In this document: piece by piece, positions 1 to 10,528 of the stretch
Layout: each line of letters begins with the position of its first letter
Numbering within the stretch: position 1 is the first letter of the stretch
From: Flavobacteriaceae bacterium
GTDB lineage: Bacteria; Bacteroidota; Bacteroidia; Flavobacteriales; Flavobacteriaceae
NCBI GenBank assembly: GCA_002719315.1
Contig: PBHD01000004.1
Span: forward strand, 63,229-121,576
Reading direction: 5' to 3'
DNA: 58,348 nucleotides
The notes under the pieces: model-generated
Databases searched by the model: none
What the model saw: only the letters and a program-made list of their open reading frames with translations
What the model was told of the DNA's origin: nothing
Program-made: the position numbers and the translations under genes

Positions 1-1434
1 CATCAATTAGGACAATGTAGGTTTATGGATTTATCTGAGTTTAATGATGGTATTTTAGAATTGAAGGGTAAAAAAATTGTAATTATTGGATGTGGAGCAC
101 AAGGTTTAAATCAGGGTCTTAACATGAGAGATTCAGGATTAGATATTTCATATGCTTTACGAGAAAATGCTATAAAAGAGAAAAGAGAATCATTCATAAA
201 CTCAACAAAAAATAATTTTAATGTCGGTACCATTGAAGAATTAGTTCCAAATGCAGACTTGGTTTTAAATTTAACTCCTGATAAAAATCATACAAAAGTG
301 ATTTTAAATGTTATGCCATTAATGAAAAAAGGATCAACATTATCATATTCCCATGGATTTAATATAGTTGAAGAAGGAATTGAAATTAGAAAAGATATAA
401 CTGTTATTATGGTTGCTCCAAAATGTCCAGGTTCAGAGGTTAGAGAGGAATATAAAAGAGGTTTTGGTGTTCCAACCTTAATAGCTGTTCACCCTGAAAA
501 TGATCCAAATGGAAAAGGACTTGATCAAGCAAAAGCATATGCTTTTGCTACTGGAGGACATAGGGCAGGTGTTTTAGAATCGTCTTTTGTTGCTGAGGTT
601 AAATCAGATTTAATGGGTGAACAAACAATACTTTGTGGTGTTTTGCAAACAGGTTCAATCTTATGTTTTAATAAAATGGTAGAGAAGGGAATAAATTCTG
701 CTTATGCGGCAAAGCTGGTTCAATACGGATGGGAAACTATTACTGAAGCATTAAAACATGGTGGAATTACAAATATGATGGATAGATTGTCAAATTCAGC
801 AAAAGTTAAAGCTTTTGAACTTTCTGAAGAGTTAAAACAAATTTTAACCCCTTTATTTCAAAAGCATATGGATGATATTATTTCTGGAAATTTTTCAAAA
901 AACATGATGAAAGATTGGGATAATGATGATAAAGATTTATTAAAATGGAGAGCTGAAACTGGAAAAACAGCATTTGAAAAAACAGAAATTTCATCAGAAA
1001 AAATAGATGAGCAAGATTTTTTTGATAACGGAATTTTAATGGTTGCATTTGTAAGAGCAGGTGTTGAATTGGCATTTGATACAATGATAGAAGCAGGGAT
1101 AAAAGAAGAATCAGCTTATTATGAGTCCCTACATGAAACTCCTTTAATCGCAAACTTAATTGCTAGAAAAAAATTATTTGAGATGAACAGAGTAATTTCT
1201 GATACTGCTGAATATGGATGCTATCTTTTTGATCATGCTGCAAAACCATTACTCTCAAAATTTATGAAAAAAATTGATAAAAGCTTAATAGGTGATGGGT
1301 CAAAATATAATAAACAGACTGGCGTTGATAATAAAAAACTTATAGATATCAATGAAATTATTCGTTATCACCCTGTTGAGATAATTGGTTATGAACTTCG
1401 TGATTCTATGACTGCTATGAAGAAAATTATATAA
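1..1434 (+). CDS. ilvC: Ketol-acid reductoisomerase, class II (5' end outside window)
   Basis: Converts acetolactate or acetohydroxybutyrate to the dihydroxy acid with NADPH and Mg2+, the second common step of valine, leucine and isoleucine synthesis. The frame is open to base 1 and its first residues ([10 protein letters not shown]) match the conserved N-terminus of enterobacterial IlvC, so the ATG at 25 is internal and the true start lies upstream. Visible are the Rossmann motif [10 protein letters not shown], the SHGFNIV segment, the metal-site stretch [12 protein letters not shown] and a second knotted domain ([10 protein letters not shown]). That makes it the long class II form typical of plants and enterobacteria. 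A GapN-like gene follows 13 bases later, probably co-transcribed. Only the missing start is uncertain. Confidence 0.97.
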   Translation, partial: HQLGQCRFMDLSEFNDGILELKGKKIVIIGCGAQGLNQGLNMRDSGLDISYALRENAIKEKRESFINSTKNNFNVGTIEELVPNADLVLNLTPDKNHTKVILNVMPLMKKGSTLSYSHGFNIVEEGIEIRKDITVIMVAPKCPGSEVREEYKRGFGVPTLIAVHPENDPNGKGLDQAKAYAFATGGHRAGVLESSFVAEVKSDLMGEQTILCGVLQTGSILCFNKMVEKGINSAYAAKLVQYGWETITEALKHGGITNMMDRLSNSAKVKAFELSEELKQILTPLFQKHMDDIISGNFSKNMMKDWDNDDKDLLKWRAETGKTAFEKTEISSEKIDEQDFFDNGILMVAFVRAGVELAFDTMIEAGIKEESAYYESLHETPLIANLIARKKLFEMNRVISDTAEYGCYLFDHAAKPLLSKFMKKIDKSLIGDGSKYNKQTGVDNKKLIDINEIIRYHPVEIIGYELRDSMTAMKKII

Positions 1435-1447
1435 AATTTATAAAGAA

Positions 1448-3034
1448 ATGAGTAATAAAGTCCCAAAAGAATATCAAGTTTCTCTATTTAACTGCGACGA
1501 ATATTTAATTAATGGAGAATTAAATAAATGGAAAGGTAATACAACACCCGTTTATTCTTCAATTGTTTTAGAAGATAAAAATGGAAATGAGAATAAAACA
1601 CTTTTAGGTTCAATTCCAGATATGGAAACTGAATCTGCTATAAAAGCTCTTAATGCCGCAAAAAATGCTTTTAATAGAGGTCAAGGTTATTGGCCTACAT
1701 TAAAAGTGGGAGAGAGGTTAAAATGTATGGAGAAGTTTGTTGAAAAAATGAAAGCTTCAAGAGAGGAAGTCGTTAAATTATTGATGTGGGAAATTTGTAA
1801 AAATAAAACAGATTCATATAAGGAGTTTGATAGAACAGTAGATTATATTAATGACACTATTGATGCATATAAAACACTTGATAGAAAAAGTGCAAAATTT
1901 GATAAAGAGGGTGGTATCCACGCTCATATTCGAAGAGGTCCTTTAGGAATTGTTCTTTGTTTAGGGCCTTACAATTACCCTTTGAATGAGACCTTTTGTT
2001 TATTAATTCCTGCAATTATAATGGGGAATACGGCTATTTTTAAACCTGCAAAACATGGAGTTTTATTAATTGCACCTCTTTTAAAGGCTTTTAAAGAAAG
2101 TTTTCCACCTGGAGTTGTTAACATATTATTTGGTCGAGGAAGGAAAATTGCAACACCTATTATGCAGACTGGATTTATTGATGTTCTTGCTCTTATTGGA
2201 CATAGTTCTTCTGCTGTTTCTTTACAAGATGAACATCCAAATAAAAATAGACTAAGATTAGTTTTAGGATTAGAGGCAAAAAATCCTGGAATTATTCTTC
2301 CTGATGCAGATCTTGATCATACAGTTAAAGAATGTATTTCCGGGACTTTATCATATAATGGACAAAGGTGTACAGCATTAAAAGTTTTATATGTTCATGA
2401 GTCAATTGTCGATGAGTTTAATAAAAAATTTGCTAAAGCAGTTGATAATTTAAAATATGGTCTTCCTTGGGAAGATACTTTTTTGACTCCTTTACCGGAA
2501 CCTTCTAAGCCTACTTATATTAAAGAATTAATTAATGATGCTGTTGAAAAAGGTGCTAAGGTATTGAATAAAAAAGGAGGGAAGTTGTCTTCAAATTATT
2601 CTTTTCCTGCTGTTTTATATCCAGTTGATAATTCAATGAAAGTTTATCATGAAGAACAATTTGGTCCAGTAGTTCCTATTATTTCTTATAAAGACATAAG
2701 CGAACCTTTAGATGCAATGGCAGCATCTGAATATGGGCAACAGGTAAGTTTATTTGGAAAAGATGTAAAAAAACTGGGTCCTCTTATTGATTCTCTTGCT
2801 AATTTGGTATGTAGAGTAAACTTGAATTCAGCATGTCAAAGAGGTCCAGATGTCTACCCTTTTACTGGAAGGAAAAATTCCGCTGTAAGTACTCTTAGTG
2901 TATATGATGCTTTAAGATCATTTTCAATAAGAACTTTTGTTGCATCTAAAGACAATCCATATAATAATAATATTCTTGAAAAACTTTTAAATTCTAATGA
3001 ATCAAATTTTATAAATACAGATTATTTACTTTAA
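1448..3034 (+). CDS. GapN-like NADP-dependent glyceraldehyde-3-phosphate dehydrogenase (ALDH superfamily)
   Basis: ALDH-superfamily enzyme of 528 residues. The best fit is the non-phosphorylating glyceraldehyde-3-phosphate dehydrogenase branch, which oxidises G3P to 3-phosphoglycerate and yields NADPH. The oxyanion/cofactor stretch GPYNYPLNE and the catalytic cysteine in NGQRCTALK are clear. The usual ELGGKNP general-base motif reads GLEAKNP, so the canonical glutamate position holds glycine and a glutamate sits two residues later. The usual FTGS cofactor loop reads LIGHSSS. The gene lies 13 bases after ilvC and converges on leuB, their stop codons sharing the palindrome TTAA. NADPH supply for IlvC is a possible link, by inference. 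Substrate is not proven by sequence. Confidence 0.8.
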   Translation: MSNKVPKEYQVSLFNCDEYLINGELNKWKGNTTPVYSSIVLEDKNGNENKTLLGSIPDMETESAIKALNAAKNAFNRGQGYWPTLKVGERLKCMEKFVEKMKASREEVVKLLMWEICKNKTDSYKEFDRTVDYINDTIDAYKTLDRKSAKFDKEGGIHAHIRRGPLGIVLCLGPYNYPLNETFCLLIPAIIMGNTAIFKPAKHGVLLIAPLLKAFKESFPPGVVNILFGRGRKIATPIMQTGFIDVLALIGHSSSAVSLQDEHPNKNRLRLVLGLEAKNPGIILPDADLDHTVKECISGTLSYNGQRCTALKVLYVHESIVDEFNKKFAKAVDNLKYGLPWEDTFLTPLPEPSKPTYIKELINDAVEKGAKVLNKKGGKLSSNYSFPAVLYPVDNSMKVYHEEQFGPVVPIISYKDISEPLDAMAASEYGQQVSLFGKDVKKLGPLIDSLANLVCRVNLNSACQRGPDVYPFTGRKNSAVSTLSVYDALRSFSIRTFVASKDNPYNNNILEKLLNSNESNFINTDYLL

Positions 3035-4104
3035 TTTTCAGATAAAATTTGATTTTTAAGAAAGTCACCAATATCATTTGTTTTAAAAGCTTTTTCATTA
3101 TTTTGAGCCAAATCCTCAGTTATAATACCTTTTTCTAAAGATTTTTCTACAGATTTTTTAATACATTCAGCTTCTTCTTTTAAATTAAAAGCCATTTCAA
3201 ACATCATAGCAGCTGAAAGTATTGCTGCTAGAGGGTTTGCTATGTTTTTACCAGTAGCTTGTGGAAAAGATCCATGAATTGGTTCAAAAAGACTATTGTT
3301 ATTTCCAATTGATGCAGAAGGCATTAAACCCATAGATCCAGAAATTACAGAAGCTTCATCAGTTAATATATCTCCAAAAAGATTTTCAGTAATTAAGACA
3401 TCATAGGTGTTTGGCCATTGAATGAGTCTCATAGCAACAGCATCAACAAATTCATAACTTACTTCAACCTCTGGATAGTCCTTTTCCATTGATTGAACAG
3501 TTTCTCTCCATAATCTTGAACTTTCTAAAACATTTGCTTTATCAACACAGCATAGTTTTTTTCTTCTTTTCATGGATAATTCAAATCCTTTTTTTGCTAG
3601 TCTCTTTATTTCCTCTCTATTATATGTACATGTGTCATAAGCAGTATCACCATTGTCTTTTCTTCCTCTATCTCCAAAATAAATACCACTAGTTAATTCT
3701 CTAACGAAGACTAAGTCAGTTCCATTTATTCTTTCTTTTTTTAAAGGTGACTTGTCAATTAATGAGGAAAAAGTGAAAGTTGGTCTTATATTGGCAAATA
3801 AACCAAGTTTTTTTCTCATTTTAAGAAGACCTTGTTCAGGTCGAATCTTAGCTGAAGGATCATTATCATACTTTGGGTCACCAATTGCACCAAAAAGAAT
3901 TGAATCTGCTTCGATGCAAATTTTATGAGTATCATCAGGATAAGGATCATTATATTTTTCAATTGCAATTGCACCCGTTGAAGCATAAGTCCATATAATT
4001 TTATGATTATACTTTTTACCTATTGCATTGCAAACTTTAATGGCTTCTTTTGTAATTTCTGGTCCTATTCCATCACCGGCTAAAACAGCTATTTTTAACT
4101 CCAT
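3031..4104 (-). CDS. leuB: 3-isopropylmalate dehydrogenase
   Basis: NAD-dependent oxidative decarboxylation of 3-isopropylmalate to 2-oxoisocaproate in leucine synthesis. The same enzyme can act on 3-methylmalate in the citramalate route to isoleucine. The 357-residue length is normal. Seen are the start [10 protein letters not shown], the substrate-loop arginines around [20 protein letters not shown], the [13 protein letters not shown] region, the aspartate-bearing segment [13 protein letters not shown] and the NAD-type loop [14 protein letters not shown]. It is the last gene of the leuACD-cimA-leuB operon and overlaps cimA by 10 bases, which suggests translational coupling. Confidence 0.96.
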   Translation of the reverse strand: MELKIAVLAGDGIGPEITKEAIKVCNAIGKKYNHKIIWTYASTGAIAIEKYNDPYPDDTHKICIEADSILFGAIGDPKYDNDPSAKIRPEQGLLKMRKKLGLFANIRPTFTFSSLIDKSPLKKERINGTDLVFVRELTSGIYFGDRGRKDNGDTAYDTCTYNREEIKRLAKKGFELSMKRRKKLCCVDKANVLESSRLWRETVQSMEKDYPEVEVSYEFVDAVAMRLIQWPNTYDVLITENLFGDILTDEASVISGSMGLMPSASIGNNNSLFEPIHGSFPQATGKNIANPLAAILSAAMMFEMAFNLKEEAECIKKSVEKSLEKGIITEDLAQNNEKAFKTNDIGDFLKNQILSEN

Positions 4105-5630
4105 TTTTTTGAATAAATAATATTTAACATTTTTTCAGTAGCTTTTATGGCAGATACAGTTTGATCAGAATCTAACCCTCTTGTAGTAAAATCACGATCA
4201 TTATATTTCCATGTAATTGATGTTTCACACAAAGCATCAGAGTTACTTCCAGGAGGAATTCTAACAGCATAATCAATTAGGTTGGGTAGTTTAATTTTTT
4301 GATTTTTATAAATCTTGTTTATTGCATTCCAAAAAGCATCATATTGGCCATCTCCAGAAGAATTTTCTTCATAAACCTTTCCGTTGAAGTCCAAAGCTAC
4401 AGAAGTTGTAGCGTTTAGTCCTTTAGAATGAGATAATGCATATGATTTTATTTTGATTTTATTCTTTATACTTTCACTTCCTATAACATCAGATATGATG
4501 TATGGAAGATCCTCAGCGGTTACTCTTTCTTTTTTATCACCTAATTCTATAACTCGTTCCGTAACTAATTTAATTTCACTTTCATTTAAAGTTAGACCAA
4601 GTTCAGTTAAATTCTTTTTAATGTTTGCTTTTCCAGAGGTTTTTCCCAGAGCATATTTTCTTTTTCTACCAAATCTTTCTGGAATTAAATCGTTGAAATA
4701 TAAGTTTTTTTTATCATCACCATCTGCATGAACACCTGCTGTCTGTGTAAAAACGTTTTCTCCAACTATGGGTTTATTTGCTGGAATTCTAAAACCAGTT
4801 AAAGTTGAAACTAATTTACTTACCTTATGAAGAGATTCCTCATCAACTGAAATTTTAATATTAGGTAAAAAATCATTTATAGCTGCAATTACACTTGCCA
4901 TTGGGGCATTACCAGCCCTTTCACCCATTCCATTTACAGTTAGATGTAATCCCTTAACCCCAGCTCTTAAAGATTCTAAAGAATTTGCTACTCCTAAATC
5001 ATAATCATTGTGACCATGAAAATCAAAGTGTATATTTGGAAATTTATTAATTATTTCAGATAAAAAATTATATGTCTCTCTAGGATTTAAAATGCCAAGA
5101 GTATCCGGCAATAACACTCTTTTAATTGGTTCATTTGAAATAAAATTTAAATATTCAAAAACATAGTTTTTTGAATTTCTCATACCATTACTCCAATCTT
5201 CAAGGTATACATTAGTTTCTATTCCAATTTTTTTAGCTTCAAAGATATTTTTCGAAATAGATTTAAAATGATCAGTAGGCTCTTTTTTTAACTGATACTT
5301 AAGATGATTTAAAGATCCTTTTGTTAATAGATTTTGAACCTTAGCATCAGCTTTTTTCATCCAATCTAAAGAAATTCCATTGTCAACAAAGGTTAAAATT
5401 TCTATTTTATTTAAAAGCGAATTTTCTTTAGCCCAATTAGTAATATTTTTTACAGCATAAAACTCTCCTTCAGAAACTCTCGCAGAAGCTATCTCTATTC
5501 TGTTTACTTTTAATTCATTGAGCAGTAGCTTAGCTAAAGTCAGTTTCTCAGATGCGGAAAAGGATACACCAGATGTTTGTTCTCCATCTCTTAAAGTTGT
5601 ATCCATAATTTCTATAACTTTATTGCTCAT
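4095..5630 (-). CDS. cimA: (R)-citramalate synthase (LeuA/HMG-CoA lyase-like family)
   Basis: Condenses pyruvate and acetyl-CoA to (R)-citramalate, the first step of a threonine-independent isoleucine pathway. The 511-residue protein has the TIM-barrel start [12 protein letters not shown], the HGHNDYDLG metal site, NGMGERAGN and the accessory stretch TAGVHADGD. A C-terminal LeuA-type regulatory domain spans roughly residues 370-511 and includes RIPPGSNSDAL. The segment NVYLEDWSNG and the C-terminal DQTVSAIKATEKML closely resemble Leptospira CimA as I recall it, including the tyrosine linked to pyruvate selection. This favours CimA over a second isopropylmalate synthase. Its place between leuD and leuB fits, since LeuCD and LeuB carry out the following steps. 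Substrate assignment is inference from motifs. Confidence 0.82.
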   Translation of the reverse strand: MSNKVIEIMDTTLRDGEQTSGVSFSASEKLTLAKLLLNELKVNRIEIASARVSEGEFYAVKNITNWAKENSLLNKIEILTFVDNGISLDWMKKADAKVQNLLTKGSLNHLKYQLKKEPTDHFKSISKNIFEAKKIGIETNVYLEDWSNGMRNSKNYVFEYLNFISNEPIKRVLLPDTLGILNPRETYNFLSEIINKFPNIHFDFHGHNDYDLGVANSLESLRAGVKGLHLTVNGMGERAGNAPMASVIAAINDFLPNIKISVDEESLHKVSKLVSTLTGFRIPANKPIVGENVFTQTAGVHADGDDKKNLYFNDLIPERFGRKRKYALGKTSGKANIKKNLTELGLTLNESEIKLVTERVIELGDKKERVTAEDLPYIISDVIGSESIKNKIKIKSYALSHSKGLNATTSVALDFNGKVYEENSSGDGQYDAFWNAINKIYKNQKIKLPNLIDYAVRIPPGSNSDALCETSITWKYNDRDFTTRGLDSDQTVSAIKATEKMLNIIYSKKWS

Positions 5631-5632
5631 TA

Positions 5633-6229
5633 TTATAATGGTGATTTTTTTGCAAAATTAGTTATATCGTTTTTAATACTATTAAGAAAATCAATGTCAT
5701 CATAACCGTTTAATAAATTTTCTTTTTTATATGAGCTAATATCAAAGTTTTCGCTTTTATTTTTAGATACATTTAAAATTTGTTGTTTAGGTAAATTAAT
5801 TTTAAATTCAGATTTAGGATTTTCTTCAACAGTTCTGAAAATTTCTTCTAAAAAATTATCTGAAATTTGAACTGGTAAAACACCAATATTTAAACAATTA
5901 TTTCTAAATATGTCAGCAAAAAAACTTGAAACTACACATCTAAAACCATAATCATATATTGCCCAGGCAGCATGTTCTCTTGAAGACCCTGAACCAAAAT
6001 TTTTGCCTGCTACAAGTATTTTACCATCAAAACTTTCATTATTTAAGATAAAATCTTTTTTTGGTCGATTATCACTAAAAAATCTCCAATCCCTAAATAG
6101 ATTATCTCCGAAACCTTTTCTTTCAGTTGCTTTTAGAAATCTGGCAGGTATTATCTGATCCGTATCTACATTTTCAATTGGTAGAGGAACTGCTGTACTA
6201 TTTAAAATATTAAATTTTTCGTATGCCAT
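5633..6229 (-). CDS. leuD: 3-isopropylmalate dehydratase small subunit
   Basis: Small subunit of the LeuCD isomerase that interconverts 2- and 3-isopropylmalate, and probably citramalate and 3-methylmalate. The 198-residue length is normal. The swivelling domain carries NVDTDQIIPARFLK near the start and the substrate-loop motif GKNFGSGSSREHAAWA. It starts 8 bases after the leuC stop and ends 2 bases before the cimA start, so translation within the operon is tightly linked. Confidence 0.96.
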   Translation of the reverse strand: MAYEKFNILNSTAVPLPIENVDTDQIIPARFLKATERKGFGDNLFRDWRFFSDNRPKKDFILNNESFDGKILVAGKNFGSGSSREHAAWAIYDYGFRCVVSSFFADIFRNNCLNIGVLPVQISDNFLEEIFRTVEENPKSEFKINLPKQQILNVSKNKSENFDISSYKKENLLNGYDDIDFLNSIKNDITNFAKKSPL

Positions 6230-6237
6230 TTATAAGA

Positions 6238-7632
6238 TTATAAAAATATTCTGGGATCAGTTACTTCACCTGTAACAGCAGCAGCAGCAGCAACTATTGG
6301 GCTCCCTAATAGAGTTCTTGATCCAGGACCTTGTCTTCCTTCAAAATTTCTATTAGAAGTGCTTACTGCATATTTTCCTGGAGGAATTTTATCATCATTC
6401 ATTGCAAGACAAGCAGAACAACCAGGCTCTCTTAATTCAAAACCAGATTCATTTAAAACATTTAATAAACCTTCATTTTTTATTGATTGAAGAACTTTAT
6501 GTGACCCAGGAACTAACCAAGCTGTAACATTATTTGCTTTTTTTCTCCCTTTTACAATATTTGTAAAAGCTCTAAAATCTTCAATTCTTCCATTAGTGCA
6601 ACTCCCCAAAAAAACAAAGTCAATTTTTTTTCCAATCATTTTTTCACCTTCGTTATATCCCATATATTCTAAAGATTTTTTATACGTTGAAGGATCTCCA
6701 TTTACCGATGATGCTTTTGGAATAGATTTTGAAATAGGTAATCCCATTCCTGGATTAGTTCCAAAAGTTATCATAGGTTCTATTTCACTAGCATGAAAAA
6801 TATATTCTCTATCAAATTTTGCTTTTTCATCAGATTTTAAAGTTCTCCAATATTTCATAGCTCTATCAAACTCCAATTTTTTAGGAGTAAACTCTCTGTT
6901 TTTTATGTATTCAAAAGTTTTTTTATCAGGAGCAATCATACCACCTCTTGCACCCATTTCGATACTTAGATTGCATACAGTCATTCTACCTTCCATAGAT
7001 AAAGACTCAAAAACTTGACCAGAATATTCAACAAAATATCCTGTAGCTCCTGAGGTAGTTAATTTAGATATTATAAAAAGAGCTACATCCTTAGGAGTAA
7101 CTCCATTATTTAATTTGCCATTAATTGTAATCCTCATTTTTTTTGGTTTTGGCTGAATTATACATTGAGTAGCCAAAACCATTTCAACTTCAGATGTTCC
7201 AATTCCAAAAGCAATTGCTCCGAATGCTCCATGGGTTGATGTATGTGAATCACCACATACAATTGTTGCTCCAGGCTGAGTTATTCCATATTCAGGACCT
7301 ATAACATGTACAATTCCATTTTTTTTATGGCCTAAACCCCAATAAGAAATTCCATTTTCTTTTGCATTTGTTTCTAAAGCTTTCAATTGTTTTGCTGATA
7401 GAGGATCAGAAACTGGAAGATGTTGATTTATAGTAGGAGTATTGTGATCGGCAGTTGCAAATGTTCTGTTAGGAAATAAAACATTGATTTTTCTTTTTTT
7501 TAAACCTAGAAAAGCAACTGGGCTGGTTACCTCATGAACCATATGACGATCTATAAATAAAACGTCAGGTCCATCTTTTATAGATTTTACAACATGAGAG
7601 TCCCAAACTTTATCAAAAAGTGTTTTATTCAT
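6238..7632 (-). CDS. leuC: 3-isopropylmalate dehydratase large subunit
   Basis: Aconitase-family subunit that holds the 4Fe-4S cluster of LeuCD. The 464-residue protein shows [11 protein letters not shown] near the N-terminus, [13 protein letters not shown], and the cluster cysteines in [13 protein letters not shown] and [14 protein letters not shown]. The C-terminal [12 protein letters not shown] is also typical. It lies between leuA (5-base gap) and leuD (8-base gap). Because the same operon carries cimA, the enzyme probably serves both leucine and isoleucine synthesis, which is inference from context. Confidence 0.97.
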   Translation of the reverse strand: MNKTLFDKVWDSHVVKSIKDGPDVLFIDRHMVHEVTSPVAFLGLKKRKINVLFPNRTFATADHNTPTINQHLPVSDPLSAKQLKALETNAKENGISYWGLGHKKNGIVHVIGPEYGITQPGATIVCGDSHTSTHGAFGAIAFGIGTSEVEMVLATQCIIQPKPKKMRITINGKLNNGVTPKDVALFIISKLTTSGATGYFVEYSGQVFESLSMEGRMTVCNLSIEMGARGGMIAPDKKTFEYIKNREFTPKKLEFDRAMKYWRTLKSDEKAKFDREYIFHASEIEPMITFGTNPGMGLPISKSIPKASSVNGDPSTYKKSLEYMGYNEGEKMIGKKIDFVFLGSCTNGRIEDFRAFTNIVKGRKKANNVTAWLVPGSHKVLQSIKNEGLLNVLNESGFELREPGCSACLAMNDDKIPPGKYAVSTSNRNFEGRQGPGSRTLLGSPIVAAAAAVTGEVTDPRIFL

Positions 7633-7637
7633 ATAAA

Positions 7638-8786
7638 TTAAATATTGCTAGATTGAATAATTTTAGGAATATCTTCATCACGTACTTCTTTTTGAACATC
7701 AGCGACTTTTAGAAATTCTTTATAAACTTTATCTAGCTGTAATTTATCTAATTCAAAACCAACATTTCTTGCTCTATAAGCTAATGCTGCCCTGCCGCTT
7801 CTTGCTGTTAAAACAATTGAAGATTTATCGACACCAACATCTTTTGGATCAATAATCTCATATGTTTCTCTTCTTTTAATTACACCATCTTGATGTATTC
7901 CTGAACTATGAGCAAATGCATTTGCTCCAACAATAGCTTTATTTGGTTGAACAGGCATACCCATACTTTCTGAAACTAGCTTACTTATACCATAAAGCAT
8001 TTCAGATTTTACTTTAGTATCAAGGCCAAGTCTTGGGTGTTGTCTCATTATCATAACAACTTCCTCTAATGATGTGTTTCCTGCTCTTTCACCAATTCCA
8101 TTAATTGTACACTCAATTTGTCTAGCTCCATTTTGAATACCAGCTATAGAATTTGATGTTGCTAATCCAAGATCATTATGACAATGACAAGAAATTTTTG
8201 CTTTATCGATACCTTTTACATTTTCTTTTAAGAATTTTATTTTAAAACCATACTCCTCAGGCAAGCAATATCCTGTAGTATCTGGAATATTGAGAACAGT
8301 AGCTCCAGCTTTAATAACTTCTTCGCAAACTTGAGCTAAAAATTCATTTTCAGTTCTTCCAGCATCTTCAGCATAAAACTCTACATCGTTAACATATTTT
8401 TTTGCATGAGATACAGCAGCAACAGCTCTTTCAATAATCTGAGATTTAGTTGCTTTGAATTTAAATTTCATGTGACTTTCAGACGTGCCAATACCAGTAT
8501 GAATTCTTGGCTTTTTTGCATTTTTAAGAGCTTCTGCTGCCACATCAATATCTTTTTTAACAGCTCTAGTTAGGCCACAAACTGTTGCATTTTTAATAAT
8601 TTTTGAAATTTCATTTACAGCATTAAAATCACCAGGGCTTGATATTGGAAAACCAGCTTCTATAATATCGATACCCAGAAAGTCAAGTTGTTCTGCAATT
8701 ATTAATTTTGTTTTAGAATCTAATTTACAACCAGGAACTTGTTCGCCATCTCGAAGTGTGGTATCAAAAATCTCAACGTACTCCAT
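7638..8786 (-). CDS. leuA: 2-isopropylmalate synthase, short form
   Basis: Condenses 2-oxoisovalerate with acetyl-CoA, the committed step to leucine. Motifs are [12 protein letters not shown], the [14 protein letters not shown] metal site, NGIGERAGN and the [10 protein letters not shown] segment. At 382 residues it ends soon after the second subdomain and lacks the C-terminal regulatory domain of about 130 residues present in classical LeuA of about 510-520 residues. Leucine feedback through that domain is therefore not expected. It is the first gene of the operon. A perfect 18-bp palindrome lies 10 bases upstream of the start codon and may be an operator. Confidence 0.93.
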   Translation of the reverse strand: MEYVEIFDTTLRDGEQVPGCKLDSKTKLIIAEQLDFLGIDIIEAGFPISSPGDFNAVNEISKIIKNATVCGLTRAVKKDIDVAAEALKNAKKPRIHTGIGTSESHMKFKFKATKSQIIERAVAAVSHAKKYVNDVEFYAEDAGRTENEFLAQVCEEVIKAGATVLNIPDTTGYCLPEEYGFKIKFLKENVKGIDKAKISCHCHNDLGLATSNSIAGIQNGARQIECTINGIGERAGNTSLEEVVMIMRQHPRLGLDTKVKSEMLYGISKLVSESMGMPVQPNKAIVGANAFAHSSGIHQDGVIKRRETYEIIDPKDVGVDKSSIVLTARSGRAALAYRARNVGFELDKLQLDKVYKEFLKVADVQKEVRDEDIPKIIQSSNI

Positions 8787-8795
8787 AAAAATTCG

Positions 8796-8813
8796 TTAAT
8801 AATCGATTATTAA
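8796..8813. promoter_or_regulatory. Perfect 18-bp palindrome upstream of leuA (possible operator)
   Basis: TTAATAATCGATTATTAA is identical to its own reverse complement and sits directly upstream of the leuA start codon, in the 155-bp gap between the divergent leu operon and the gene at 8942. Such a site would suit a dimeric regulator at or just downstream of the leu promoter. No Leu-rich leader peptide or attenuator hairpin was seen. The regulator is unknown. Confidence 0.45.
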
Positions 8814-8859
8814 TTAACAAGTACAATATACATATTATCTAAAAAACATATAAATTATT

Positions 8860-8867
8860 TATATTTG
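8860..8867 (+). promoter_or_regulatory. Possible Bacteroidetes -7 element (TATATTTG)
   Basis: Matches TAnnTTTG on the strand of the gene at 8942 but lies 74 bases before its start codon, and no TTG -33 element is at the expected distance. A weak candidate. Confidence 0.3.
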
Positions 8868-8941
8868 TATTACAATATTCTATTATAATACTAATTTTAT
8901 AACTAACTAATAGACAAGGTTTTAAACTTTAGCTTTTTACA

Positions 8942-10528
8942 ATGACAAGTGAACAGAAAGATAATTTGTTTGTTTTAATTAAATCATTAACAAAGTCTGA
9001 AAAAAGACAATTTAAATTATATGTTGGCAGAATGGATTCTAATGAAGATTCTAAGTACATAAGTCTTTTTAATTTAATGGATAAAATGAATGATTATAGT
9101 GAAGATGCTATTTTAAACAAAGGTATAGTAAAAAAACAACAATTATCAAATTTAAAAGCCCACTTATATAAACAAATTTTAATTAGTTTAAGACTAAATC
9201 CGGTATTAAAAAATGTTAGAATACAAATTAGAGAACAATTAGATTTTGCAACCTTATTATATCAAAAAGGCTTATATAAACAAAGTTTGAAGGTTTTAGA
9301 AAAAGCTAAAATTATGGCTTTGAATCATGAAGAGAAATATATTGCTTATGATATTGTGGAACTTGAAAAAGTTATAGAGTCTCAATACATAACAAGAAGT
9401 TTATCTAATAGGGCAGAACAGTTAATAAATGAAGCTGACAAGTTATCTGAACAAAATAATATTTCAACTCAATTATCTAACCTTTCACTAGAGTTATACC
9501 AAAGATTAATTAGGGCAGGTTATGCAAAGAGTGATATAGAATTTAGAGAAATAACTCAGTTTTTTTATAAAAGAATGCCTAAAGTAAAAGAAAATGATTT
9601 AGGATTTAGAGAAAAACTATGGTTTTATAAAGCTCATGTATGGTATAGTTTTTTAACCCAAGACTTTTTGTCTAGTTATAAGTATTCATCAAAATGGGTG
9701 AAAATGTTTGAAGAATTTCCTAAGATGATTCCAGTTAATCCAGTTTTTTATTTAAAAGGAAATAATTACTTAATGGAAATCCTTTTTTTAATTAAACATC
9801 CAATAAAATTCAAAAAAGTTTTAACTCAAATGAAGAATAGGGTTGATAATACTAATTTTCCTAAAAATGATAATTTAGGAGCATTATCATTTCATTTTAA
9901 GTATAGTAATCTTGTGAATCTTTGTTTTTTAGAAGGTGATTTTGATCTAGCTTTAAATTATATTCCATCAATATTAAAAGGAATAAAAGAATATAAAAAT
10001 CAAATTGACGCCCATCATGTGATGATGTTTTATTATAAAATAGCTTGCATATATTTTGGTAAAGAAGATTATGAGAATTGCATTATTTATTTGGATAAAA
10101 TAATTAGAAATAAAGATTTAAAAATGCGTGAAGATTTATTATGTTTTTCTAGAGTTCTCAATATTTTTGCACATTATGAAGCTGGATATGATTATCATTT
10201 AGAAAAGCAATTAAGAGAGACATATAAATTTCTTATTAAAATGAATGATTTACATGAAGTTCAAAAGGCAATGATAAGATTTGTAAGAAAATTAGATAAG
10301 GTTTATCCACACGATTTAAAACATGCCTTTAAAAATTTATTGGTCGAATTAAAAAAATATGAAAATGATCCATATGAAAAAAGATCTTTTCTTTATTTGG
10401 ATATATTATCTTGGCTTGAATCTAAAATAGAAGGAAGGCCCATTGTAGATATAATTAAAAGAAAAGCTTCTCAATTTAATCGAAAAGAACGTTCCTCCAT
10501 ATCCCATAAGTCGGTATTGAAGCAATAA
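8942..10528 (+). CDS. Conserved hypothetical protein, helical-repeat (TPR-like)
   Basis: I do not recognise a named family. The 528-residue protein has no signal peptide or membrane segment and is rich in Lys, Glu, Leu and Tyr, with a predicted all-helical pattern. Several stretches look like degenerate tetratricopeptide pairs, for example LLYQKGLYKQSLKVLEKAK around residue 115 and ACIYFGKEDYENCIIYLDKI around residue 370. This points to a cytoplasmic scaffold or interaction protein. It is transcribed divergently from the leu operon. Its last 53 bases overlap the 3' end of the opposite-strand pseudouridine synthase gene, so the C-terminal 17 residues may be poorly constrained. Function cannot be deduced. 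Confidence 0.75.
   Translation: MTSEQKDNLFVLIKSLTKSEKRQFKLYVGRMDSNEDSKYISLFNLMDKMNDYSEDAILNKGIVKKQQLSNLKAHLYKQILISLRLNPVLKNVRIQIREQLDFATLLYQKGLYKQSLKVLEKAKIMALNHEEKYIAYDIVELEKVIESQYITRSLSNRAEQLINEADKLSEQNNISTQLSNLSLELYQRLIRAGYAKSDIEFREITQFFYKRMPKVKENDLGFREKLWFYKAHVWYSFLTQDFLSSYKYSSKWVKMFEEFPKMIPVNPVFYLKGNNYLMEILFLIKHPIKFKKVLTQMKNRVDNTNFPKNDNLGALSFHFKYSNLVNLCFLEGDFDLALNYIPSILKGIKEYKNQIDAHHVMMFYYKIACIYFGKEDYENCIIYLDKIIRNKDLKMREDLLCFSRVLNIFAHYEAGYDYHLEKQLRETYKFLIKMNDLHEVQKAMIRFVRKLDKVYPHDLKHAFKNLLVELKKYENDPYEKRSFLYLDILSWLESKIEGRPIVDIIKRKASQFNRKERSSISHKSVLKQ

Noticed and set aside
10303-10311. Exact DnaA-box sequence TTATCCACA
   Set aside because: A single copy inside the coding sequence of the gene at 8942, with no neighbouring boxes or AT-rich unwinding region of note. 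It does not support an origin.
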